Shown: positions 1-7,113 of the stretch, in pieces
How positions within the stretch are numbered: position 1 is the stretch's first letter
Layout: each line of letters begins with the position of its first letter
NCBI GenBank assembly: GCA_025054905.1
Contig: JANWZF010000267.1
Span: 1 to 12,345 of the forward strand
DNA length: 12,345 nucleotides
DNA from: Tepidimonas sp.
Lineage (GTDB): Bacteria; Pseudomonadota; Gammaproteobacteria; Burkholderiales; Burkholderiaceae_C
Direction: 5' to 3'
The notes under the pieces: model-generated
Told to the model about the DNA's origin: nothing
The model's database searches: none
What the model saw: only the letters and a program-made list of their open reading frames with translations
Position numbers and translations under genes: made by a program

Positions 1-578
1 CGCGGCAGGCGCCAATGGGCCGCCAACGCCGCCCCCACCTCCGCGTAGGTGTAGCCCAGCATGCGCTGCTCGGCCTCGGGGCGTTGCAACGACCACCACG
101 GCGTCTGTGCGTCCAGCGGCACCATCTGCTGTGGCAGGACCTGATGCATGACCAGCTCCCCCACCGCATGCAACAGGGCAGCGGTAAACGCCACGGCGTC
201 ATCCAGCCGACGCGGCACGCACACGGTGCGGGCCAGCGATGCGGCCACAAAGCTGTAAGCCCAGAAGCGCTCCAGCTCGATGCCAGGCGGCGCCGCAAAG
301 CGGCTTTGTACCGCTGCGGCCAACACCAGAGCGCGCAAGCGAGTCAAACCCAGCACCCAAACCGCATCGCGCACGCTGTGCACCGGCCGCAGCAACCGGA
401 AAAAGGCCGAATTGGCCTGCTGCAGCACGCGCGCGGCCAGCGCCGGATCGCGCTCCAGCTGCTGGGCGACTTGGTTCAGATCGACCTCGTCCTGGCCAAA
501 AGTGCTGATCAGTTGGGCCGCCACCTCCGGCACCACCGGCAGGGCTTCGGGGCGTTGCAGCAGCTCGTCCAGTCGCAT
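1..578 (-). CDS. HDOD-domain protein, second of a tandem pair (C-terminus cut by the window edge)
   Basis: The gene starts with ATG at 578-576 and is open to the left edge, giving 192 complete codons. The translation begins MRLDELLQRPEALPVVPEVA and contains DPALAARVLQQANSAFF (about residues 44-60), HAVGELVMH (about 143-151) and LGYTYAEVGAA near the end. These are hallmarks of the HDOD domain, an HD-like helical fold that usually lacks the metal-binding HD pair and acts in signalling or regulation rather than as a phosphohydrolase. It aligns almost without gaps with the HDOD gene just upstream (590-1417), with roughly 45% identity over the first 145 residues by hand alignment. Only 11 bases separate the two genes and no strong Shine-Dalgarno site precedes this ATG, so translational coupling is likely. 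Whether another domain follows the HDOD region cannot be seen. The partner and signal are unknown. Confidence 0.88.
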   Translation of the reverse strand, partial: MRLDELLQRPEALPVVPEVAAQLISTFGQDEVDLNQVAQQLERDPALAARVLQQANSAFFRLLRPVHSVRDAVWVLGLTRLRALVLAAAVQSRFAAPPGIELERFWAYSFVAASLARTVCVPRRLDDAVAFTAALLHAVGELVMHQVLPQQMVPLDAQTPWWSLQRPEAEQRMLGYTYAEVGAALAAHWRLP

Positions 579-589
579 GCGTCGCTGTT

Positions 590-1417
590 TCAGTGCAGAA
601 AGGCCGCCAGTTCACCGGCCGAGGTCCACTGTTCGGGATCCTTGTCCAGCACCGTCTCCAGGCTCAGGCCCAGCAGCATCGCCACCACCTCCGGAAACGT
701 GGCGCGCAGCGCCTCCCGGTCCAGGTTCATCTCCTGCGCGCGGGCGCGCCATGACGCCATGTGCACCACACCGGCCAGCGGCTCATACAGATCGCCCTCA
801 AACGGCACCAGCTGGTGCTTCAGCGCCGTCACGATGACATCGGGAAAGTCCCAACGCTGGGCGAAGGCTGCACTGACGTCGGCGTAGGTGTAGCCCAGTA
901 CCGAGCGTTCGACCTCCGCGCGCGCCAGGTCGAACGGTGAAACGCGCCAGTCGATCTTGGCCACCACCTCGGGCATGCCGATGTGCATCACCAGATCGCC
1001 CACCGCGTGCACCAACCCGGCGGTGAAGGCCGCCCCTTCGGGCAGTTTCAGGCTGCGCGCCAGGGGGCGGCAGATCTTGGCGGTGTTGACGCTGTAGCGC
1101 CAGAACTGCTCCAGATTGACGCCGGGCACGGTCTTGAAGCTGGCCCCCAGGGCCACGGCCTGCACCAGGGTGCGCAGGTGGTTGAAGCCCAGCACCGCCA
1201 CCGCCTCACCCACCGAGTCAATCTGCCGCGTCAGCCCGAAAAAGGCCGAGTTGGCCAGCTTGAGCAATCGCGCGGTCAGGCCCGGATCGGTCGCGATCAG
1301 CTCCGCCAGACGACGCGCATCCGGCTCGTTCTGATCGAGCTCGGTCAGCACCTCGGAGACGACGCGCGGAATGCTTGGAATCGCCTTGGCTTGTTGCAGC
1401 AGTTCGTCCAGCGTCAT
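590..1417 (-). CDS. HDOD-domain protein, first of a tandem pair
   Basis: This 275-residue protein starts at ATG 1417-1415 (MTLDELLQQAKAIPSIP) and ends at TGA 592-590. An HDOD domain fills most of it: DPGLTARLLKLANSAFFGL at about residues 44-62, SVGEAVAVLGFNHLRTLV at about 68-85, FTAGLVHAVGDLVMH at about 131-145 and LGYTYADVSAAFA at about 173-185. No second recognisable output domain, signal peptide or membrane segment is visible. HDOD proteins are usually non-catalytic signalling or regulatory proteins; the role here is unknown. The start was chosen because homology begins there, because the downstream paralogue starts with the same LDELLQ sequence, and because a plausible tex stop lies 14 bases upstream. 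The frame is also open upstream into tex with no stop, so a literal single-frame reading would make this the C-terminus of a Tex-HDOD fusion of about 1059 residues from the tex start. I favour separate proteins. Confidence 0.87.
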   Translation of the reverse strand: MTLDELLQQAKAIPSIPRVVSEVLTELDQNEPDARRLAELIATDPGLTARLLKLANSAFFGLTRQIDSVGEAVAVLGFNHLRTLVQAVALGASFKTVPGVNLEQFWRYSVNTAKICRPLARSLKLPEGAAFTAGLVHAVGDLVMHIGMPEVVAKIDWRVSPFDLARAEVERSVLGYTYADVSAAFAQRWDFPDVIVTALKHQLVPFEGDLYEPLAGVVHMASWRARAQEMNLDREALRATFPEVVAMLLGLSLETVLDKDPEQWTSAGELAAFLH

Positions 1418-1431
1418 GGCATGGACGATTA

Positions 1432-3769
1432 TCACCTGCCGGGCGACGAGCGGGGTTGTGCCTGCAAGCGCGCAAACGCCGCGGCCAGCGCGGTGGGGGC
1501 GGGGCTGGACGCCGCCGTGCGCGGGGACTGCGCCGCGTCCGCCCCGGGTCAGCCTGCACCACGCCGATCGTTCGTCCAGGCGCAGCGACAGCGCGATGCG
1601 CCGCCGTGCCGCATCGACCTCCAGCACCTTGACGCGCACGACATCGCCCACCTTGACGACGCTGCGCGCATCGGCCACGTAGTGGCGCGCCAGCTGGCTG
1701 ACGTGCACCAGGCCGTCCTGGTGCACCCCGATGTCGACGAAGGCGCCAAACTGGGCCACGTTGGTCACGGTGCCCTCCAGCACCATCCCGGGTTTGAGGT
1801 CGGCCAAATCCTGAACCGCCTCGTCGAAACGCGCCACCCGAAATTCGGGCCGCGGATCGCGCCCGGGCTTTTCCAGCTCGGCCAGGATGTCGCGCACGGT
1901 CGGCTCGCCAAAGCGCGCATCGGCATAACGACCCGGGTTGAGCCGCTGCAACAGCTCGCGCCGTCCCAGCACGGCCTGGATCGGCTGGCCGAGGTCGGCC
2001 AAGATGCGCTGCACCACGGGGTAGGCCTCGGGGTGCACGCCGGTCATGTCCAGCGGTTCATCACCGTCGCGGATGCGCAAAAACCCGGCACACTGCTCGA
2101 ACGTCTTGGGCCCGATGCCCGTCACCTCCAGCAGCTGGCGCCGGTGGCGGAAGGGTCCGTGGGCCTCGCGCCAATGAACCATGGCGCGCGCCGTGGCCGC
2201 CGACAGACCGGAAACCCGCGCCAACAACGCCGGGCTGGCGGTGTTGAGATCGACGCCCACGGCGTTGACGCAGTCCTCCACCACCGCATCCAGTGTGCGC
2301 GCCAGTTGCGTCTGATCCACGTCGTGCTGGTACTGCCCCACCCCGATGCTCTTGGGATCGATCTTGACCAGCTCGGCCAGCGGGTCCTGCAGGCGCCGCG
2401 CAATGCTGACCGCTCCGCGCAGGCTCACGTCCAGCTGCGGCAGCTCCTGCGCGGCCAGCTCGCTGGCGCTGTAAACCGAAGCGCCCGCCTCGCTGATGAC
2501 CACCTTGTGCGGCAGCGGTGCCTGACCGGCCTGGCGCAGGCGCTGCAGCAGCTCGGCCACCAGGCGGTCGGTCTCGCGGCTGGCGGTGCCGTTGCCGATG
2601 GCGATCAGCTCGACGCGATGGCGCTGCACGAGCGCCGCCAAGGCAGCCAGCGTGCCTTCGACGTCCCGCCGCGGCTCAAACGGATACACCGTGGTGGCCT
2701 CCACCACCTTGCCCGTAGCATCGACCACGGCCACCTTGATGCCGGTGCGGATACCCGGATCGAGCCCCATCGTCGGACGGGGTCCGGCCGGCGCCGCCAG
2801 CAGCAAATCCCGTAGGTTGGCACCAAACACCTGGATCGCCACCGCCTCGGCGCGCTCGCGCAGTCGGGTCAGCAGGTCGCGCTCCACCGCCAGGGCAAGC
2901 TTGACCCGCCACGTCCAGGCGATGCAGCGGCGCAGCCAGTCGTCCGCCGCCCGCCCCTGGTGCTGCCAGCCCAACAGGCGGGCCAGCCGCTGCTCGGCCT
3001 CGGACGGCTGCCCGGGCAGCGGCTCTTGCGGCTGCGCCAGGCGCACATCCAGCACCTCCTGCGCGCGGCCGCGCAGCATGGCCAGCGCCCGGTGCGACGG
3101 CACGCGCCCGATCGGTTCGTCGTGCTCGAAATAGTCGCGAAACTTGGCCACCTCGGGGTCGTCCGGGTTGCGCGCCTCGATGCGCCGGCTGCGCAGCAAG
3201 CCATGCTCCCACAGCCATTCGCGCAGCGGCTGCACGATCGCCGCCGCTTCGGCCCAGCGCTCGCTCAGGATGTCGCGCGCCCCATCCAGCACCGCCGCGG
3301 TGGTGGTGAAATCACCCCCCTCCTCGCGTGCCGCCGGCTGCACATAGGCCTGCGCCACCACGTGGGGATCCAGCGTCGGATCGGCCCACAGCGCGTCGGC
3401 CAGCGGCTCCAGCCCCGCCTCGCGCGCGATCTGTCCTTTGGTGCGGCGCTTGGGCCGGTACGGCAGATACAGATCCTCCAAGTCCTGCTTGGTGGCTGCG
3501 GCTTCGATGGCGGCGCGCAGCTCGGCGCTGAGCTTGCCCTGCTCCTCGATGCTGCGCAGGATCGCCTCGCGGCGCTGCTGCAGCTCACGCAGGTACCGCA
3601 GCCGCTCCTCGAGCTGGCGCAGTTGGGTGTCGGTCAACCCGCCCGTGGCTTCCTTGCGGTAGCGGGCGATGAACGGTACGGTGGCGCCGCCATCGAGCAG
3701 GTCGGCCGCCGCCTGCACCTGGCGCGCGTGGACCCCCAACTCCTGGGCGATGCGTTCGACGATGGTCAT
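1432..3769 (-). CDS. tex: Tex/YhgF RNA-binding transcription accessory protein, with an apparent frameshift near its 3' end
   Basis: Tex is a cytoplasmic nucleic-acid-binding protein linked to transcription and gene expression. In order, the translation shows the Tex N-terminal region (VPFIARYRKEATGGL, about residues 31-45), the DLYLPYRPKRRTKG block (about 99-112), a YqgF/RNase H-like domain (GLDPGIRTG, about 335-343; SEAGASVYSAS, about 426-436), helix-hairpin-helix segments (VDLNTASPALL, about 506-516; VTGIGPKTFEQCAGFL, about 549-564) and an S1 RNA-binding domain (about 661-731). I start at ATG 3769-3767 (MTIVERIAQELG) because the 58 in-frame codons upstream do not resemble Tex; no good Shine-Dalgarno site is visible. 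The S1 frame never stops and runs into the HDOD gene. The +1 frame contains an Ala/Pro-rich tail (TALAAAFARLQAQPRSS) ending in tandem TGA-TAA at 1434-1429. A shift near 1542-1548 gives about 779 residues, the usual Tex length. Read strictly in one frame, the coding region would be 590-3769. Confidence 0.85.
1435..1548 (-). other. Probable frameshift interval at the tex 3' end
   Basis: Between the S1 domain and the HDOD start, the tex frame reads as an unnatural-looking Arg/Gly/His/Cys-rich stretch (WCRLTRGGRGAVPAHGG). The +1 frame over the same bases reads as an Ala/Pro/Ser tail ending AAFARLQAQPRSSPGR followed by TGA-TAA. A TGA in the +1 frame at 1551-1549 means the switch must lie below 1549. 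The CCCGGGG run at 1548-1542 (minus-strand sense) is the best candidate, since removing one G there joins the two frames cleanly. I see no canonical slippery heptamer, so programmed frameshifting is not favoured. The frame choice rests on protein-level plausibility, because both frames have high third-position GC. Confidence 0.55.
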
Positions 3770-3821
3770 GGACACGGAAGGCAACGACAGAGTCCGAAAG
3801 CGCGCGAGTGTGCCATAAGCC

Positions 3822-3843
3822 CCAGGCGGTCCTTGCCACCTGG
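3822..3843 (-). terminator. Imperfect hairpin in the 94-base gap between the second SDR gene and tex
   Basis: In minus-strand RNA, CCAGGUGG pairs with CCGCCUGG across a six-base loop, giving eight pairs including one G-U wobble. It lies 21 bases after the stop of the upstream SDR gene (3864) and about 50 bases before the tex start (3769). No U run follows, so it is not a textbook intrinsic terminator. It could be a weak terminator, a processing site or a chance GC-rich fold. The rest of the gap (3770-3863) shows no promoter I can defend. Confidence 0.25.
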
Positions 3844-3863
3844 AGCGGCCCGAGGGCGACGGC

Positions 3864-4772
3864 TCAACCCCCTGAGCGCAGCGCCGCGCGCAGCTGCGCG
3901 CCCACTTCGGGGCGTTGCGCAAACGGATCCGGTGGACAGCCACCGCTGACGATGGCCCGCATGCGCTGCTCCACCGGAGCCAGCGCCTCCGGGTGACTGA
4001 AAATATAAAACCGATCGTGCTCGACGGCCTCGAGCACGCGTTGCGCCACCTCGGCAGCCGTCACCCGTGCGGCGCTGACGGCCTTCTCGCTCATCGCGCG
4101 ACCGATCAATTGGCTGCGCGTCGGGGTGCCCGCCGCCAGCGCCGCGGGTCGGTTGCGCTCGCTGTGCGCAATGCCCGTGGGCACGAAATACGGACACAGC
4201 ACACTGACCCCGATCTGATCGGTGAGCAGCCGCACATCCTGGTACAGCGTTTCGGTCAGCGCCACGACGGCGTGCTTGCTGACGTTGTAGACCCCCATGT
4301 TGGGCGGCGTCAGCAGGCCGGCCATGCTGGCGGTGTTGACGATGTGGCCGCGCCACGAGGCGTCGGCCTGCGCGGCCTGCAACATCATCGGCACCAACAG
4401 GCGCACGCCATGGATCACGCCCCACAGATTGACCCCCAGCACCCACTGCCAATCGGCCACGGTGTTTTCCCACACCAGGCCGCCTGCCGCCACGCCCGCG
4501 TTGTTGCAGACCAGATGCGGCGCGCCAAACCGCTGCTGGATCTGCGCCGCCAGCGCTTCCATCGCCTCGGCCTGGGCGACGTCGACCTTGCACGCCAGCA
4601 CGGCCGCACCGGCCTGCTTCGCCTCGGCGGCGGCGGCCTGCAGGGCGTCGTCCTGCACGTCCACGAGTACCAGGTTCATCGCACGCGCCGCACACTGGCG
4701 CGCCAGCTCACGCCCCAGCCCAGAGCCCGCTCCCGTGATGACGGCGGTGCGCCCTGCCCATTCGGTCAGCAT
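3864..4772 (-). CDS. Short-chain dehydrogenase/reductase (SDR), last gene of the beta-oxidation cluster
   Basis: This 302-residue classical SDR is a predicted cytoplasmic NAD(P)-dependent alcohol/ketone oxidoreductase with a Rossmann fold. The nucleotide-binding motif TGAGSGLG is at residues 13-20, NNAG at 90-93, the catalytic Ser at 149 (NTASMAG) and the Tyr/Lys pair at 162 and 166 (VYNVSKHA). Asp38 after the second strand (LVLVDVQ) would favour NAD(H) by the general SDR rule. I start at ATG 4772-4770 (MLTEWAGRTAVITG), two residue blocks before the Rossmann fold; the frame is open further upstream but that sequence overlaps the neighbouring gene and is not SDR-like. It begins 16 bases after the stop of the medium-chain reductase, which implies co-transcription. 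The substrate is not identifiable. A hydroxyacyl or alcohol intermediate is a reasonable guess from context. At 302 residues it is longer than the common 250, the extra part being a C-terminal extension containing FYIFSHPEALAPVEQRM. Confidence 0.9.
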   Translation of the reverse strand: MLTEWAGRTAVITGAGSGLGRELARQCAARAMNLVLVDVQDDALQAAAAEAKQAGAAVLACKVDVAQAEAMEALAAQIQQRFGAPHLVCNNAGVAAGGLVWENTVADWQWVLGVNLWGVIHGVRLLVPMMLQAAQADASWRGHIVNTASMAGLLTPPNMGVYNVSKHAVVALTETLYQDVRLLTDQIGVSVLCPYFVPTGIAHSERNRPAALAAGTPTRSQLIGRAMSEKAVSAARVTAAEVAQRVLEAVEHDRFYIFSHPEALAPVEQRMRAIVSGGCPPDPFAQRPEVGAQLRAALRSGG

Positions 4773-4788
4773 GGTTGGCCCCCCGCTT

Positions 4789-5808
4789 TCAATCGACCAG
4801 CTTGACCAGCTGCTTGCCGAAATTGCGCCCTTTGAGCAGGCCAAGAAAGGCTTCGGGCGCAGCAGCCAGCCCATGCGCGATCGACTCGCGCGGCCGGTAG
4901 CGTCCACTGGCCACCAGTTCGCCCAGCTCGGCCAACGCCTGCGGCCAGACGTCCATATGCTCACTGACGATGAAACCCTCGATGCGCATGCGGTTGATCA
5001 GGATCAGCGAGGGATTGAGCATCGGCAGTGGCTGGCCGTCGTAGCCGGCGATCATGCCGCACAGGGCCACGCGCGCAAACGCGTTGGCACGCAGCATCAC
5101 TGCATCGAGCACCAGACCGCCGACATTTTCGAAGTGACCGTCGATGCCCTGCGGACAGGCGGCCTTCAGAGCCGCCGCCAGGGCCCGCAGGTCGGGATGC
5201 TGCCGGTAATCGATGCAGTCGTCAAAACCGAGCTCGTCGCGCACGTAAGCGCATTTGTCCGGCCCCCCGGCGATACCGACGACCCGGCAGCCGCGCTGTT
5301 TGGCCAACACCCCCACGGCACTGCCGACGGCGCCTGCCGCCGCGCTGACTGTGATGGTCTGGCCCGCACGCGGCTCCAGGATCTTGTTCAGCCCGTACCA
5401 CGCCGTCACGCCCGGCATGCCCACCGCCCCAAGGTAGTGACTGGGCGCAATGCGCGTGACATCCACTTTGCGCAGCACGCCCGGCTGATCGGGGTTGACC
5501 ACGCTGTACAACTGCCATCCACCCATGCCCACCACCCAGTCACCGGCGGCGTAGCGCGGATGGCGGCTGACTTCAACCTGGCCCACGGTGCCACCGATCA
5601 TGACTTCGCCGAGGGGCTGAGGAGCCGCGTAGCTTTTGCCTTCGTTCATGCGGCCACGCATGTAGGGATCCAGGCTCAGGTAGTGGTGGCGCACCAGCAC
5701 CTGACCCTCGGCTAATTCCGGCGTGTCGCATTCCACGAGGGCGAAGTTGTCCAGCGTCGCCTCGCCTTGGGGGCGGCTGACGAGCAGGATTTGCTGATTG
5801 CGGGGCAT
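4789..5808 (-). CDS. NADPH-dependent, zinc-independent medium-chain reductase (CurA / leukotriene B4 dehydrogenase type)
   Basis: This 339-residue protein belongs to the medium-chain dehydrogenase/reductase superfamily. Recognisable family blocks are LSLDPYMRGRMNEGKSY (about 44-60), GEVMIGGTVGQV (67-78), GMPGVTAWYGLNKI (130-143), the AAAGAVGS nucleotide-binding turn (156-163), GGPDKC (181-186) and FENVGG (226-231). It lacks the cysteine set of structural-zinc alcohol dehydrogenases. Family members reduce the carbon-carbon double bond of alpha,beta-unsaturated ketones or aldehydes (2-alkenals, 15-oxo-prostaglandins, curcumin) using NADPH. Here it may saturate an enone or enal by-product or an unusual unsaturated chain; that is inference. 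ATG 5808-5806 is supported by an AAGGAG site seven bases upstream. The gene follows the thioesterase by 47 bases and precedes the SDR by 16. Confidence 0.91.
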   Translation of the reverse strand: MPRNQQILLVSRPQGEATLDNFALVECDTPELAEGQVLVRHHYLSLDPYMRGRMNEGKSYAAPQPLGEVMIGGTVGQVEVSRHPRYAAGDWVVGMGGWQLYSVVNPDQPGVLRKVDVTRIAPSHYLGAVGMPGVTAWYGLNKILEPRAGQTITVSAAAGAVGSAVGVLAKQRGCRVVGIAGGPDKCAYVRDELGFDDCIDYRQHPDLRALAAALKAACPQGIDGHFENVGGLVLDAVMLRANAFARVALCGMIAGYDGQPLPMLNPSLILINRMRIEGFIVSEHMDVWPQALAELGELVASGRYRPRESIAHGLAAAPEAFLGLLKGRNFGKQLVKLVD

Positions 5809-5815
5809 GGCCTAA

Positions 5816-5821
5816 CTCCTT
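5816..5821 (-). promoter_or_regulatory. Ribosome binding site of the medium-chain reductase gene
   Basis: The minus strand reads AAGGAG here with a seven-base spacer to ATG at 5808, which fixes the start. The site overlaps a ten-base perfect palindrome, CCTTGCAAGG, at 5818-5827. Confidence 0.7.
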
Positions 5822-5855
5822 GCAAGGGTTCAACAGCGCTGCACAGGCAGCGGAC

Positions 5856-6314
5856 TCATTCAGCGGGAGGCGGAGGAACAGCACCGAACCGGTGCACGCC
5901 CCGCTGGGGCGTGGGCAAACGGCGCACATAGCGGAAGGTGCCACTGCCATGCGCGCACAGACGCCCGGCGGCGTCGCGGATTTCGCCTTCGGTGAAGGCC
6001 AGCGTCGCGGTGCGGTGCAGCAGCCGGCCATGCGCGCGCAGCGGCCCCTGCGCAGCTTGCAAAAACGACGTCTTCATCTCGATGGTGACCACGCCCAGGT
6101 CGCGCTGCACGCTGCGCGCTGCATGGGCCATCGCCACATCCAGCAGCGTCATGCTGACACCGCCGTGCACCACGGCAAACGAGTTCAAATGCTGCGGCCC
6201 GGGTTCGAAAGCGATCTCGGCCACGCCATCGTCCCAGCGGCGCAAACGCAGACCGAGCAGCTCGACGAACGGGATCGGGACGCTGAACGGCAGATCAGCC
6301 TCCGGTGACGGCAC
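5856..6314 (-). CDS. PaaI-like hotdog-fold acyl-CoA thioesterase
   Basis: This 152-residue protein shows the hotdog thioesterase signature: HLNSFAVVHGGVSMTLLDVAMAHAA at about residues 42-66, with the VHGG loop at 49-52 and Asp59 in the position that usually activates water, then VVTIEMKTSFLQAAQGPLRA (about 75-94) and a final strand region near 121-130. Such enzymes hydrolyse acyl-CoA thioesters to free acid and CoA in the cytosol. In a beta-oxidation cluster this could release CoA from dead-end or product acyl-CoAs. The start I choose is GTG 6314-6312 (read as Met, then PSPEADLPFSVP), because GGAGG stands five bases upstream and the length then matches the family. The only in-frame ATG, at 6389, would add 25 residues that are just the SDR gene in another frame. 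With the GTG start the gene overlaps the preceding SDR gene by 20 bases, implying coupled translation. Confidence 0.86.
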   Translation of the reverse strand: MPSPEADLPFSVPIPFVELLGLRLRRWDDGVAEIAFEPGPQHLNSFAVVHGGVSMTLLDVAMAHAARSVQRDLGVVTIEMKTSFLQAAQGPLRAHGRLLHRTATLAFTEGEIRDAAGRLCAHGSGTFRYVRRLPTPQRGVHRFGAVPPPPAE

Positions 6315-7089
6315 TGACGCCTCCGTCCACGGCCAGCCACTGTCCGGTGATGTGCTTGCCCGCGTCCGAAGCGAACAGCACGGCGGCACCCTTCAGATCC
6401 TCGTCGTCGCCGAGGCGGTTCAACGGCGCGTGCGCGGCCAGCCGCTGTTGACCCAGGGCCTGCAGCGTGCCGCGGGTCATCTTGCTTGGGAAGAACCCCG
6501 GGCAAAGGGCGTTGACACGGATGCCATAGCGCCCCCACTCCGCCGCCAGCGCACGGGTGAAGTTGATCACCGCGCCTTTGGAGGTGTTGTAGGCGATGGT
6601 CTTCAGATCGGGAGGGTTGCCGCCAAGGCCGGCAATGGAAGCCACGTTGAGGATGCTGCCGCGCCGGCGCGGAATCATGCTGTGCTTGCCAACGTACTGG
6701 CTCAGAATGAAATAGCCCCGGATGTTGAGGTTCATGACCTTGTCCCAGGCTTCCAGCGGGTGCTCCTCGGCTGGCGCGCCCCAGGCTGCCCCCGCGTTGT
6801 TGACCAGGATATCGATGTCACCCAGACGCTGCAGCGTCTCGCTGCCCAGGCGGTGCAACTCATCTTCGCGCGCGCAGTCGGCCGCGCACCAGCGCGCATC
6901 GATCCCCTGCGCCTGCAACCCAGCGGCTGCCTGCTCCAGCTCGTCGGCCTTGCGGGCCGCCAGCATCACCTTGGCGCCGGCTTCGCCCAAAGCCTGGGCG
7001 ATCTGCAGCCCCAGGCCGCGCGAGCCACCCGTGACCAGCGCCACGCGCCCGGTCAGGTCGAACAACTGCTGAATCGTGCGGGGGGTCAT
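6295..7089 (-). CDS. Short-chain dehydrogenase/reductase, FabG / gluconate-5-dehydrogenase-like
   Basis: This 264-residue classical SDR carries TGGSRGLG at residues 20-27, NNAG at 97-100, the catalytic Ser at 151 (NVASIAG), Tyr167 and Lys171 (AYNTSKGA) and CPGFFPSKMT at about 196-205. The basic residue in GGSRG and AARK after the second strand suggests NADP(H) preference, following the usual SDR pattern. Members of this group are annotated as 3-oxoacyl reductases or polyol dehydrogenases; the exact substrate cannot be read from sequence. ATG 7089-7087 has GAGGAGA nine bases upstream, and the gene starts 24 bases after the acyl-CoA dehydrogenase stop. Its last 20 bases overlap the thioesterase start. 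Within the operon it may oxidise or reduce a hydroxyacyl intermediate that the bifunctional enzyme handles poorly, which is inference. Confidence 0.92.
   Translation of the reverse strand: MTPRTIQQLFDLTGRVALVTGGSRGLGLQIAQALGEAGAKVMLAARKADELEQAAAGLQAQGIDARWCAADCAREDELHRLGSETLQRLGDIDILVNNAGAAWGAPAEEHPLEAWDKVMNLNIRGYFILSQYVGKHSMIPRRRGSILNVASIAGLGGNPPDLKTIAYNTSKGAVINFTRALAAEWGRYGIRVNALCPGFFPSKMTRGTLQALGQQRLAAHAPLNRLGDDEDLKGAAVLFASDAGKHITGQWLAVDGGVSAVTGG
6320..6324 (-). promoter_or_regulatory. Ribosome binding site deciding the GTG start of the thioesterase
   Basis: The minus strand reads GGAGG, five bases before GTG at 6314, inside the last codons of the SDR gene. The site supports the GTG start over the distant ATG at 6389. 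A second GGAGG at the SDR stop has no usable start codon at the right distance after it. Confidence 0.65.
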
Positions 7090-7113
7090 GGTCCACAGTC
7101 TCCTCGATGACGG

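Noticed and set aside
1435..1560. Programmed ribosomal frameshifting at the tex 3' end
   Set aside because: No canonical slippery heptamer or obvious downstream pseudoknot was seen. A simple one-base indel explains the frames more economically.
983..2815. 610-codon plus-strand open frame opposite tex
   Set aside because: It is antisense to a well-supported gene. The translation is rich in His, Gln, Arg and Ala with no recognisable domain, as expected for the complementary frame of GC-rich coding DNA.
3770..3943. 58-codon N-terminal extension of tex
   Set aside because: The upstream in-frame sequence is Arg/Pro-rich and unlike Tex, while homology begins exactly at MTIVERIAQELG. It would also extend into the preceding SDR gene.
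2960..3949. 329-codon plus-strand open frame opposite the tex N-terminal half
   Set aside because: It lies almost entirely antisense to tex and its translation is low-complexity Leu/Gln/Arg/Ala sequence without domains.
4773..4964. 64-codon N-terminal extension of the second SDR
   Set aside because: It overlaps the medium-chain reductase 3' end in another frame and carries Trp/Ser-rich sequence unlike SDR proteins. The Rossmann fold begins a few residues after the ATG at 4772.
4297..5715. 472-codon plus-strand open frame spanning two minus-strand genes
   Set aside because: It crosses the SDR and medium-chain reductase genes in antisense. Both are supported by complete catalytic motifs, and the plus-strand product has no recognisable features.
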